DNA of 64,000 nt from Bacillota bacterium (GCA_023418475.1 JAEZZO010000009.1:66927-130926), one strand, 5' to 3'; positions 53,258 through 61,733 are shown, counted from the first letter of the stretch. Program-made: numbers and translations. Notes: generated by a model from the sequence alone, not told the origin.

Positions 53258-53286
53258 ATCATAAATTGTTTGAACATTATTTTCAA
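53258..53286 (-). promoter_or_regulatory. Putative nifH promoter
   Basis: On the minus strand TTGAAA (53281-53286), 17 bases, TATGAT (53258-53263): a sigma-A-type promoter. TTGAA and TTCAA form a dyad overlapping the -35 box and spacer, a possible operator. No sigma-54 box (GG-N10-GC) was found near it. Confidence 0.6.
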
Positions 53287-53497
53287 TGCAATGTTATGTA
53301 CAAAAAAATGTATATTTTCATTATTTGTTGTGACAATTTGCTCATAGTATAAAAATATTTAAATAATATTATCGATATAGCCCTGCCAATATGGCTACAT
53401 TTAAAGTATCTTCTCTATATGGTCAAATTCATTGCTAATAATGGACATTCTACAATTCATATTCTTAATATATAAGCTATGATTGGAGAAGTAACTT

Positions 53498-53686
53498 ATG
53501 GAAATAACCTTACACCTTCCGGTAACCCCCGAAGCAATGGAACAACTAAAGGAAAAGGCAGCTGCAACACAGGCTGATCTGGTTGTATATTATATTAATC
53601 ACTTATCTTGTCCTATTGAACAGAAGCTTTCCCTTATGCAATCTATCTGCATGGAGTATGCCATAAACCATAAATGTGTTCCGTAG
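53498..53686 (+). CDS. Small 62-residue protein, unknown
   Basis: Starts at ATG 53498 behind GGAGAAG with six-base spacing. The sequence MEITLHLPVTPEAMEQLKEK... is well mixed and could fold as a short helical protein; no family is recognised. Its stop lies exactly where similarity to sigma-K on the opposite strand ends. It diverges from nifH and could be a nif-linked regulator or a chance ORF. Confidence 0.45.
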   Translation: MEITLHLPVTPEAMEQLKEKAAATQADLVVYYINHLSCPIEQKLSLMQSICMEYAINHKCVP

Positions 53687-53983
53687 TGATAGTATACCAT
53701 TATCTATACAACGGGAAGCATAAGTTGCCAAGCGAATTCCTTTCTCGTCGTCAAATGTATCAATTGCTTTAATCAATCCGATGGTCCCAATGGAAATTAA
53801 GTCATCTGTTTCTTTGTCAGCCATATTATATTTCTTTACTATGTGCGCAACCAGCCTGAGGTTGTGTTCAATTAATTGATCTCTGGCCTCTTTGTCGCCT
53901 TCTTTACAACGCCGTAGATAATCTGTTTCTTCTTTGGTGCTCAACGGCTTTGGAAACGACTTCACGAAGATAAGCACCCTCAA
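53603..53983 (-). pseudogene. N-terminal fragment of a sigma-K-like sporulation sigma factor
   Basis: 126 codons from a TTG with no Shine-Dalgarno. Residues 10-100 match the sigma-K N-terminal half: FPKPLSTKEETDYLRRCKEG, LIEHNLRLVAHIVKKYNMAD, DDLISIGTIGLIKAIDTFDD, LATYASRCIDNGIL. After ILSLRNT the match ends, near the place where skin-type elements split sigK in Bacillus and Clostridioides. Regions 3 and 4 are absent from the window. It is either one half of a split sigK or a decayed duplicate; the poor start favours decay. Confidence 0.7.
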
Positions 53984-54200
53984 TGCTTAATGTTTCATTA
54001 CTATCTTATGTGAGAGGCTGACATAAAGTGCCTATCCCTCTTAAAAAAGGACAGAAGGACTTACTTTTTTTCTTTTGTCGGGAAGCTTTTTCAAAAAACC
54101 TCGTACAAAGAGAGGGAACCCACCCATGCAAATTCCATTGCTACACATCCCCCGGAGGATTTTTATTACATATGACGGATTTACCTATGTTTGATTTAGT

Positions 54201-54280
54201 GTCAAAAGCCTAAAAATGATTTGCCGGATGAATATGAGTGCATCTACATAACCTGGATCAGGGTTTTGACATTCAAATTC
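54201..54280. repeat. Repeat family B, well-preserved copy
   Basis: GTCAAAAGCCTAAAAATGAT at the left, TTTGCCGGATGAATATGAGT in the middle, ACATAACCTGGATCAGGG and TTTTGACATTCAAATTCTA at the right. GTCAAAA and TTTTGAC form the terminal inverted repeat. The rest of the 316-base gap 53984-54299 has no gene that I can support. Confidence 0.7.
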
Positions 54281-54299
54281 TAAAAAAGAGAAAAGAGGT

Positions 54300-55550
54300 T
54301 TACTCCTTTCTCCTAATCATATCGTATTTCTGTAATGTTATTCCAAAGTCCACATAAATAATTTGGCGGGGATGAGGACAGCTTTCCATAGAATTACCCT
54401 GTTCATCCGTTATTTTTTTGATTATGGTCTCTACTGTATCACCGCCAGGCTTTATTACCTCAACTATTTCCCCTACGGAAAATTTATTTTTTTGTTCCAA
54501 TTCATACAAGCCATCCCGTTCGTCTGCTATCGTGCCCAGATAAGTATAGGCCTTTTCGTAAGTATTGTGATCATAGATCTGATCTTCCTGCGATGGCTTA
54601 CCGAAGAAAAAGCCAGTGGTAAACTGACGGTTAACACCTTTTCTTACCTCTTCCATATAGTACAGTTTATTTTTCTCATAAAGCTCTGGATCTTCAAAGT
54701 ATTCATCAATTGCCCTACGATAGGTTCTGGCAACGGTTGCAACATAGAGCGCTGTCTTCATACGTCCTTCTATCTTAAAACTATTAATGCCTGCCTTCAC
54801 AAGCTCCGGTATATATTCAATCATACACAAATCCTTGGAATTAAATAGATAAGTACCTCTTTCGTTTTCCTCTACGGGTAAATATTCGCCCGGTCTTGTC
54901 TCCTCGACAATATGATATCTCCAGCGGCAGGAATGGGTACATTCTCCCATATTGGCATCTCTTCCGGTAAAATAATTACTGAGCAGGCATCTTCCAGAAT
55001 ACGCAATGCACATTGCTCCATGAATAAAAGTTTCGATTTCCATCTCCTCCGGAATATTCGCGCGAAGTTCGCTAAGCTCCTGAAGAGATAATTCTCTGGC
55101 CGATACCACCCTCGAAGCACCCATTTTATGCCAGAAACGGTAGGTCTCATAATTCGTATTATTCGCCTGGGTACTGATATGGCGCTCAATTTCTGGAACT
55201 TCCTCCATCGCCATGGAGAATACACCCGGATCTGATATTATAAGTGCGTCCGGACGGTTCTCTCCAAATGCCTTAAGCTCTTTAAAATACTGCTTGATTC
55301 CCGTAAGATCCTGATTATGCGCTGTTATATTGGCAGTCACATATACTTTTCTTCCCTTATCGTGCGCAAATGCTATTCCGGCCTTCATCTCCTCCATGGA
55401 AAAGTTCTTTGCCTTAGCCCGCAGACCGTAGAGATCCCCACCAATATATACCGCATCTGCTCCGTAAATAATCGCAGTTTTCAATGTTTCTAAATTACCG
55501 GCCGGTACGAGAAGCTCCGGTTTTTTGTTATTATTTATCATATCAGTCAT
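54300..55550 (-). CDS. U32-family tRNA hydroxylation protein (TrhP-like)
   Basis: 416 residues of the peptidase U32 family: KKPELLVPAGNLETLKTAII, AVYIGGDLYGLRAKAKNFS, FIHGAMCIAYSGRCLLSNYF and the Cys-rich NMGECTHSCRWRY, with FNSKDLCMIEYIPEL. Relatives YrrN/YrrO (TrhP) make 5-hydroxyuridine at tRNA position 34 using prephenate and an iron-sulfur cluster. The TrmR-like gene nearby performs the next step, which supports a tRNA role rather than proteolysis. Confidence 0.85.
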   Translation of the reverse strand: MTDMINNNKKPELLVPAGNLETLKTAIIYGADAVYIGGDLYGLRAKAKNFSMEEMKAGIAFAHDKGRKVYVTANITAHNQDLTGIKQYFKELKAFGENRPDALIISDPGVFSMAMEEVPEIERHISTQANNTNYETYRFWHKMGASRVVSARELSLQELSELRANIPEEMEIETFIHGAMCIAYSGRCLLSNYFTGRDANMGECTHSCRWRYHIVEETRPGEYLPVEENERGTYLFNSKDLCMIEYIPELVKAGINSFKIEGRMKTALYVATVARTYRRAIDEYFEDPELYEKNKLYYMEEVRKGVNRQFTTGFFFGKPSQEDQIYDHNTYEKAYTYLGTIADERDGLYELEQKNKFSVGEIVEVIKPGGDTVETIIKKITDEQGNSMESCPHPRQIIYVDFGITLQKYDMIRRKE

Positions 55551-55624
55551 TTTGCTTGTGTTGATTGCTGATAAAGATTACTCTTATAATCTCCACAAAG
55601 CGTACTCCCTTCTCTATGATGCAA

Positions 55625-55662
55625 ATACCTTTTCCTGCTTTCCAGGAAACAGGAAAAGGTAT
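55625..55662 (-). terminator. Perfect hairpin after the secreted-protein gene
   Basis: ATACCTTTTCCTG and CAGGAAAAGGTAT form a 13-base perfect stem with a 12-base loop, beginning two bases past the stop at 55664. Only a weak T run follows on the minus strand, so it may protect the mRNA end as much as terminate. Confidence 0.5.
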
Positions 55663-55663
55663 A

Positions 55664-56680
55664 CTAATAGACTGCAATATCTTTCAAACTTGCTTTCAGA
55701 TATACTCCTTGCCCGCTGTCTTCTAAGATAAGCTTATTATTCTTCGTAATTTTATAAGTACAATAATAATTGGACACACTTTCCTTGTCTCCGGTGCTTA
55801 TGTTCACATGTACCATTCCATTGCTACGCTTAAGAAAGCTCGTCTTAAGTATCTTCTTCGGGATACTGTAATCCTTTTCGATTTTTTTTATAATGTCCGC
55901 TGCATTCTTATAATAGAAGAATGCCTTCCGGCTCATTTGTTTAGCACCATATTCATGAAAGCCTTTCGAATCCTGATAAAAATAATAAAACTTCCAGGTA
56001 TGTCCACTGGAAAAACCGTCTGCCGGTGCGTATTCCATATCATAGGCTGTTGTTAAAACAGAAAAATCTCCCTTACCTTTACGAAAAGCAGCACTTCCCA
56101 AAGCAGAAAATGCCTCCTGGCATTTACCATCCTTAACATTTAATAAAACTGTCCTGCTGTCGGTTGCATAGGATAAATCATATTGAAAATACTTGCTATT
56201 TCCGGAAAGTGTCACAAAACCATACGTATCAGGAAGAATATACTGCCATTTTACTACTCTTGTCACTCTTCCATTCTTACCAAACCATATATCCGCACTA
56301 TAATTTATGCCATCCTGCTTCGTAGTTCCCTTCTTCGTAAATAAGAAAAAGTATTCATAAGCTCCGTCGTTATCCAAATCTTCCTGTAAGCTCTCCACAT
56401 TATAAGCAGCATAGGCTTTATTTTTCTGGACAATCAGCGATAAAAGCACATTCTTTTCATTCACGGCTTTTGTGTTTGTGGCAGTATCTTGCACGCTAAG
56501 CTGATTTACTGCATTTTCCTTTTCAGCGTTCACATTTTGCGTTTCCTGCGTCGCAGCACTGGCAATCATTGTGCCTTGCAGCCCGAATATATTAATCAGT
56601 ATTGCAAGGAAAAGAACAAGTGCCGGAACTTTCCTGCTATTAACCTTATAATTCTTATTTTCTTCTATATTTTCTTTCAT
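55664..56680 (-). CDS. Secreted protein of unknown function
   Basis: 338 residues. After a charged N-terminus (KENIEENKNYKVNSRK) comes a signal peptide, VPALVLFLAILINIFGLQG, with a likely cleavage after ASA near residue 43. Then a Gln/Asn/Glu-rich linker and a beta-rich body (LDNDGAYEYFFLF, a calcium-like DNDG motif). No family recognised. It interrupts the usual TrmR-U32 adjacency. Confidence 0.75.
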   Translation of the reverse strand: MKENIEENKNYKVNSRKVPALVLFLAILINIFGLQGTMIASAATQETQNVNAEKENAVNQLSVQDTATNTKAVNEKNVLLSLIVQKNKAYAAYNVESLQEDLDNDGAYEYFFLFTKKGTTKQDGINYSADIWFGKNGRVTRVVKWQYILPDTYGFVTLSGNSKYFQYDLSYATDSRTVLLNVKDGKCQEAFSALGSAAFRKGKGDFSVLTTAYDMEYAPADGFSSGHTWKFYYFYQDSKGFHEYGAKQMSRKAFFYYKNAADIIKKIEKDYSIPKKILKTSFLKRSNGMVHVNISTGDKESVSNYYCTYKITKNNKLILEDSGQGVYLKASLKDIAVY

Positions 56681-56707
56681 ATGAAGGATCCTCCCATATC
56701 TTTCTTC

Positions 56708-57385
56708 CTATGCTAAACTCTTAACCGCACTGCTTCTGTAACTTAATGCTACACCGTCGCCAACCGGCAGAATAACTGTTTCCAGTTCCTCACTATGCGT
56801 TATAGTATAAAGATATTCTCTCATTCTGGAATGTATGGTACGGTCACGCCTGGTAATACTGTATCTTGAATTTACAACTGTACCATCCTGTAATACATTA
56901 TCGGTAACCAGAAGCCCGTTTTCCTTCAATAGCTTTAGAAGCTCGGGCAGGAAATTCATATACTGCGCTTTGGCAGCATCCAGAAAAATAAAATCGTATT
57001 TTTCCCTCTCCTGTACCAAATTCTTAAGTACATCAAGTGCTTCTCCCTTGATTAATGTAATTTTATCCTTATGGGGAAATATGTTGTCAGTCAGGTTCTT
57101 ATCTGCCTCAACCAGTCTCATCGGAACCTTTTCAATCGTTGTTATTCTACTGTCACTACCCGTATACTCACTCATAAAGAGGGCGGAAAAGCCAATGGCT
57201 GTTCCGACCTCCAGGATACGTTTTGGTTGCTTAAGCTGCAGAAAGAATTTTAATAATCCCTGCGTTTCCTTCTTAATAATCGGAACATGGTTTTCCAATG
57301 CCGTTTTCTCCAATGTCAGAAGCTCAGGTGTCAGCTCTATTGCGAGGGAATTTATATATGCTGTAATTCGTTCATCCACTATCAT
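56708..57385 (-). CDS. trmR: tRNA 5-hydroxyuridine methyltransferase (TrmR-like O-methyltransferase)
   Basis: 225 residues, class I SAM methyltransferase of the caffeoyl-CoA/COMT-like family: RILEVGTAIGFSALFMSEYT, RITTIEKVPMRLVEADKNL, YDFIFLDAAKAQYMNFLPEL and LVTDNVLQDGTVVNSRYSI. Gene context matches B. subtilis yrrM, which converts ho5U34 to mo5U34 in tRNA. TAGGAAA precedes the ATG. Confidence 0.88.
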   Translation of the reverse strand: MIVDERITAYINSLAIELTPELLTLEKTALENHVPIIKKETQGLLKFFLQLKQPKRILEVGTAIGFSALFMSEYTGSDSRITTIEKVPMRLVEADKNLTDNIFPHKDKITLIKGEALDVLKNLVQEREKYDFIFLDAAKAQYMNFLPELLKLLKENGLLVTDNVLQDGTVVNSRYSITRRDRTIHSRMREYLYTITHSEELETVILPVGDGVALSYRSSAVKSLA

Positions 57386-57415
57386 TTTCCTATCGGGCCT
57401 CTCCTATCATCCTAT

Positions 57416-57850
57416 TCATTGTGTTGTCGGCTGTGTCCCTTTCTCATGATCGGTACCACTGTCTGTCTGCGAATAATCTGTTATTACTTTAAGTATATCT
57501 TCATAGGTCATGGAGGAATTTAATTTATAAATTCCCGGCATAATAACCGAATTTTGTAGTTTTGTTTTCAGATAAAATGCGTACTTATTCTTAATAAGTA
57601 AATTAAGCTCCAGCTTGCTTGCCACATCCATTGTTTTATCACCTTTTTTTATCTGAACGATGATATCATTGCCCGGTGCTTTATCCACCGTTACCGGCCC
57701 ATAAAGCTGATAGGTAAAGTCAAATGCCAGTTTGCTGACATTAACAACCAGTATTACGATTAATATATAGAATAAAATATTAAGTAGTAATCGCATTACT
57801 AAGCTTGCTATTTTTATTGTTAACTTCACTGTTGTGGAATTAGTAGCCAT
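57416..57850 (-). CDS. Short MltG/YceG-like membrane protein
   Basis: 144 residues from the ATG at 57850 (MATNSTTVKLTIKIASLVMR). One membrane helix (LLLNILFYILIVILVVNVSK) and an external LysM-like domain with IQIKKGDKTMDVASKLE-type pattern and IMPGIYKLNSSMTYEDILKV. The catalytic YceG domain of full-length MltG (over 300 residues) is missing. Position matches yrrL. It may regulate or partner a lytic transglycosylase. Confidence 0.75.
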   Translation of the reverse strand: MATNSTTVKLTIKIASLVMRLLLNILFYILIVILVVNVSKLAFDFTYQLYGPVTVDKAPGNDIIVQIKKGDKTMDVASKLELNLLIKNKYAFYLKTKLQNSVIMPGIYKLNSSMTYEDILKVITDYSQTDSGTDHEKGTQPTTQ

Positions 57851-57902
57851 ACTCCGCCTTTCTGATTTCACTGCTTACCGGTCTTTTTTCTCCTTGTAGT
57901 GT

Positions 57903-59891
57903 CTATACCTCCATGATAATCGGTAAAATCATAGGATTTCTCTTTGTTTTTTTCCAGATATAATCACTTAACGAATCCTTAATCTCTGTCTTCATTTTAC
58001 CCCAATCGGCATTATTACGGTTCAGGCATTTATCCAGAGCTTTTTCCACGATATCACGGGCTTCCTCCATAAGATTCTCGGATTCTCTGACATATACAAA
58101 GCCGCGGGATACAATATCCGGACCAGCCATAACCTGATTGCTGTGTTTCTCCAGTGAGATTACAACGATGATTAATCCGTTTTCTGATAGAAGCTGCCTG
58201 TCACGCAGAACGATATTCCCCACATCACCTACACCAAGACCATCTACTAAAATACCCTGGGCCTGTACCTCACCAGTGATAGCTGCTTTCTCCTGCGATA
58301 ACGTTAAAACATCGCCTGAAGATAAGATAAAAATATTATCCTTCGGAATACCAAGTGACTGCGCAACCTCCGCATGTCTTATTAAATGCTTATATTCTCC
58401 ATGCACGGGAACCGCATATTTTGGCTTGGTCAGGGTATAGATCAATTTAATTTCCTCCTGACAAGCATGCCCTGATACATGGGTATCCTGATAGATTACT
58501 TTGGCACCCTTCATGGAAAGATCATTGATTACCTTTGATACGGCTTTCTCATTTCCCGGTATTGGAGTTGAACTTAAAATAACAACATCTCCCGGCTTAA
58601 TCGTAACCTTCTTATGGATGGAAGCTGCCATACGAGGCAGAGCTGCCATGGTTTCTCCCTGGCTGCCGGTTGTAATCAGTACCAGCTGGTCATCCGTATA
58701 ATTTTTCATTTGTTCGATATCGATCAGCATATTCTCCGGCATATGGATATATCCCAGCTCTATCGCGGTTGTTATGATACTTACCATGCTACGGCCTTCA
58801 ATTACGATTTTCCTGCCATATTTTGTAGCTGAATTCACAATCTGCTGTACGCGGTCCACATTAGATGCAAATGTTGCAACGATGATACGCTGCTTCGCAT
58901 AATCCGCGAATATATTATCAAAGGTTTTTCCAACCGTACTTTCGGACATGGTATAACCTGAACGTTCCACATTCGTACTGTCACACAAAAGCGCAAGGAC
59001 GCCTTTCTTACCGATCTCACCGATTCGCTGCAAATCAATCGGCTCTCCAAATACCGGCGTATAGTCTACTTTAAAATCTCCTGTATGAAAGATAATTCCT
59101 GCCGGAGTAAAAATTGCTAATGCCGCAGCGTCTGCAATACTGTGATTTGTACGGATAAATTCTATACGAAAACATCCCAGATTAATGGACTGACCATATT
59201 TTATCACTTTACGTTTTGTGTTCTTTAATAAATTATGTTCTTTTAATTTATTCTCTATAATAGCTGTGGTTAATCTGGTTGCATAAATTGGAACATTTAC
59301 CTCTTTCAAAATATAGGGAAGGGAACCTATATGATCCTCATGACCATGTGTAATCACAAATCCCTTTACCTTTTCAATATTTTCCTTTAAATAAGTTACA
59401 TCCGGAATAACTAGATCAATTCCTAACATCTCATCCTCCGGAAAGGATAAGCCGCAATCAATCACGATAATATTATCTTCATATTCGATTGCTGTAATAT
59501 TCATACCAATCTGTTCCAGACCACCAAGCGGAATAATCTTTACTCCTTTAAAATCATTCCCTTTCACAATCACCTTATCGTTTATCTTTAAATTACTTTT
59601 ATCGTTGGGCTTTCCTATTGTTTTGTCATACACCTTTACATTGCTTTTATCACTTTGCTTTGTATTATTTTTATCGGTTGGCTTTACGTTATTTTTATCA
59701 TTCAGTTTTATATTACTTTTATTATTTGACTTCGAATTACCTTTATCCTTTAAATTTATATTGCTTTTATCCGTAAGTTTATTGTCTGTTTTGTCGTTAG
59801 TCCTCGTACTATTTCTGTCATTTGCTTTCGTATTTTTCTCATTCTCTTTCAAGTCCATAACCTTGCTTGTAATATCTTCTTTTTCTTTCAA
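57903..59891 (-). CDS. rnj: Ribonuclease J with repetitive N-terminal extension
   Basis: 662 residues from a TTG at 59891, six bases after GGAGGTG. Residues 1-115 are Lys/Asn/Asp-rich with DKSN- and NDK-type units repeated about eight to ten residues apart. The RNase J core follows: IIPLGGLEQIGMNITAIEYE, metal site VITHGHEDHIGSL (about 178-190), HTGDFKVDYTP, and beta-CASP VHVSGHACQEE and PVHGEYKHL. It performs 5'-3' exo- and endonucleolytic RNA decay. The extension is unusual: RNase J normally starts near the core. Confidence 0.93.
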   Translation of the reverse strand: MKEKEDITSKVMDLKENEKNTKANDRNSTRTNDKTDNKLTDKSNINLKDKGNSKSNNKSNIKLNDKNNVKPTDKNNTKQSDKSNVKVYDKTIGKPNDKSNLKINDKVIVKGNDFKGVKIIPLGGLEQIGMNITAIEYEDNIIVIDCGLSFPEDEMLGIDLVIPDVTYLKENIEKVKGFVITHGHEDHIGSLPYILKEVNVPIYATRLTTAIIENKLKEHNLLKNTKRKVIKYGQSINLGCFRIEFIRTNHSIADAAALAIFTPAGIIFHTGDFKVDYTPVFGEPIDLQRIGEIGKKGVLALLCDSTNVERSGYTMSESTVGKTFDNIFADYAKQRIIVATFASNVDRVQQIVNSATKYGRKIVIEGRSMVSIITTAIELGYIHMPENMLIDIEQMKNYTDDQLVLITTGSQGETMAALPRMAASIHKKVTIKPGDVVILSSTPIPGNEKAVSKVINDLSMKGAKVIYQDTHVSGHACQEEIKLIYTLTKPKYAVPVHGEYKHLIRHAEVAQSLGIPKDNIFILSSGDVLTLSQEKAAITGEVQAQGILVDGLGVGDVGNIVLRDRQLLSENGLIIVVISLEKHSNQVMAGPDIVSRGFVYVRESENLMEEARDIVEKALDKCLNRNNADWGKMKTEIKDSLSDYIWKKTKRNPMILPIIMEV

Positions 59892-60022
59892 AAATTGCAC
59901 CTCCAATGGTTTTTATGTACTAATTTATCCATTAACTAAGTGCATTCGATATGAAGCAAACAAAAATAATCTGTTTGCATGAAATAATAATAAAATAATA
60001 TTATTCATTAGAATCAATAGAC

Positions 60023-60472
60023 CTATTTGTCTCTGCATTTCTTACAGTGTCCATATAGCTTTACTTCATGATCAACCACATCAAACCCCATCGTCTCTTT
60101 AATCCGAGTTTCCAATGTTTCTAACAGATCATCCTGAAACGCATAAATAGTTCCGCAATCCAGGCATATCAAATGATGATGGTGGTGGCCTTCGTTTTCT
60201 TTGCCCTTCTTACAGATTTCATATCTGACGCATCCATCATCTAAGTTTAATTTATCTATCAGACCTAATTCTGATAACATTTGAATCGTTCGGTATACAG
60301 TTGCTATTCCTATATCAGGGTATTTCTTTTTGACATAATCATAAATTTCTTCCGCTGTTAAATGTCTGCCAGGCCTGCTGTTCAAAACTTCGAGAATTGC
60401 GACTCTTTGTGTCGTGACCTTAAGACCGTTCTGCTTTAATAAGTTCTTGAACTGTTCCTGATTGTCAGGCAT
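60023..60472 (-). CDS. Fur-family metalloregulator
   Basis: 149 residues from the ATG at 60472 (MPDNQEQFKNLLKQNGLKVT), with AGGTGAT upstream. Winged helix TTQRVAILEVLNSRPGRHLT, then IATVYRTIQMLSELGLI; metal sites in GHHHHHLICLDCG and the C-terminal GHCKKC. It may respond to iron, peroxide or zinc; the sequence does not decide between Fur, PerR and Zur. Confidence 0.93.
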   Translation of the reverse strand: MPDNQEQFKNLLKQNGLKVTTQRVAILEVLNSRPGRHLTAEEIYDYVKKKYPDIGIATVYRTIQMLSELGLIDKLNLDDGCVRYEICKKGKENEGHHHHHLICLDCGTIYAFQDDLLETLETRIKETMGFDVVDHEVKLYGHCKKCRDK

Positions 60473-60508
60473 ATCATCACCTATTTTCATCTAATCATAT
60501 CTATGCAA

Positions 60509-60778
60509 TTAATATAATTCAATATCATCCAATAATTCTTTAAAAATTCCGGCAACAGTTTCTAACTCTCTGTCATCCTCAACAATGTCATAAATTGCCT
60601 CTTCGTCTGTATCCTTTGATATATCTTTTAAAATGAGCGCTTCCGCTTCTTCTTCATCCTCTGATGTACTAACCAGAAGATAATCTATTCCTCCAAGGCG
60701 CGTCTGTTCCAAAACACGAAACATGACTTCCTCTCCGTCTTCTGTAGTAAAATTAATTTCATCCGGTTTATTCCCCAT
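60509..60778 (-). CDS. DUF1292 protein (YrzB-like)
   Basis: 89 residues from the ATG at 60778 (MGNKPDEINFTTEDGEEVMF); the ATG at 60790 is part of ATGGAGGT. Acidic, with FRVLEQTRLGGIDYLLVSTS. Conserved in Firmicutes between ruvX and downstream genes; function unknown. The preceding repeat C supplies the ribosome-binding site. Confidence 0.88.
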   Translation of the reverse strand: MGNKPDEINFTTEDGEEVMFRVLEQTRLGGIDYLLVSTSEDEEEAEALILKDISKDTDEEAIYDIVEDDRELETVAGIFKELLDDIELY

Positions 60779-60779
60779 A

Positions 60780-60855
60780 GTAACCTCCATCCTGCCATCA
60801 GGCAGTACAATTACGAAGCAAAAACACTTAAGTGCTTTTTGCTGACTGATAAAAT
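60780..60855. repeat. Repeat family C, copy 2
   Basis: On the minus strand: CAGCAAAAAGCACTTAAGTG, TTTTTGCTTCG, then CTGCCTGATGGCAG and GATGGAGGTTACTATG. The GGAGGT at its edge is the ribosome-binding site of the DUF1292 gene, so the element and the translation signal overlap. Compare 8364-8450. Confidence 0.65.
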
Positions 60856-60936
60856 AATTATTTCATCCAATGTTTATCTATGTTTTAAAGCATTCATCAG
60901 AAACAATTGCGAATGTATCTGATCGCATCTATATTA

Positions 60937-61377
60937 TTATTCTTGTTTATTTAAGAAATTAAGTTTATCAAGATAACCCTGCAAAATGATAACTGCCGCA
61001 AGCTTATCTACTACTTTCGCCTTTTCTTCATAATTCATACGAGTCTGTGATAATACCTGGTGAGCAGCTACCGTAGTCAGTCTCTCATCCCATAATACCA
61101 CCTTGAGCCCGGTTCTCGTTCTCAGTTTCTCGGCAAATTCCTCCGATTTTATAGCCCGTTCTCCAATCGTATTATTAAGATGCTTTGGATACCCAAGTAC
61201 TATTTCATTTACTTCGCATTCCGCTATCAGCTCTTCTATTCTGGTCAAGGTCTGCCGCAGCTTATTCTCCTGCTTCCGGCGAATAACCTCTACCCCCTGC
61301 GCAGTTAATAAAAGGGCATCGCTAATTGCAACCCCGACAGTAACCGAACCGTAATCCAGCCCCATTATTCTTGCCAT
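60937..61377 (-). CDS. ruvX: RuvX/YqgF-type RNase H-fold nuclease
   Basis: 146 residues: MARIMGLDYGSVTVGVAISD with the first catalytic Asp, EIVLGYPKHLNNTIG, and VVLWDERLTTVAAHQVL. Putative pre-16S rRNA maturation nuclease. GGAGGTATGA precedes the ATG, and a perfect ATACTGCAC/GTGCAGTAT hairpin lies immediately 5' of that site. Confidence 0.95.
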   Translation of the reverse strand: MARIMGLDYGSVTVGVAISDALLLTAQGVEVIRRKQENKLRQTLTRIEELIAECEVNEIVLGYPKHLNNTIGERAIKSEEFAEKLRTRTGLKVVLWDERLTTVAAHQVLSQTRMNYEEKAKVVDKLAAVIILQGYLDKLNFLNKQE

Positions 61378-61457
61378 TCATACCTCCATACTGCACAATG
61401 GTGCAGTATTCTCCTTCTAATTTCCTTCTATGGTCCCTGTATACCGGTTGACCTCTC

Positions 61458-61733
61458 TTAATTAGTGCTTTTGGAATTAATATCGTTCTCAATGTAAAAG
61501 TGTAACAATTCCTCTACAATTTCGTCTCGTTCCACCTTCATAATCAAGCTTCGAGCACCCTTATGGCTCGTTATGTAGGTCGGATCACCCGACATAACAT
61601 ATCCTACGATCTGGTTTACAGGATTATATCCCTTTTCCGTCAAAGCCTGGTATACCGTACGAATAACATCACTTACGATAATCTCTGTATCTTTACGTAC
61701 TTTAAAGTACTGTGTATTGTTTAATTTCTGCAT
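61458..61733 (-). CDS. ireB: IreB-family regulatory protein (UPF0297)
   Basis: 91 residues from the ATG at 61733 (MQKLNNTQYFKVRKDTEIIV), with AGGAAGTG upstream. Conserved YQALTEKGYNPVNQIVGYVM and SGDPTYITSHKGARSLI. In Enterococcus IreB is a phosphorylation target of the Ser/Thr kinase IreK. Invariably adjacent to ruvX in Firmicutes. Confidence 0.95.
   Translation of the reverse strand: MQKLNNTQYFKVRKDTEIIVSDVIRTVYQALTEKGYNPVNQIVGYVMSGDPTYITSHKGARSLIMKVERDEIVEELLHFYIENDINSKSTN

Noticed and set aside
54028..54213. Plus-strand ORF of 61 codons
   Set aside because: Low-complexity start, no ribosome-binding site, and its 3' end runs into a family B repeat.
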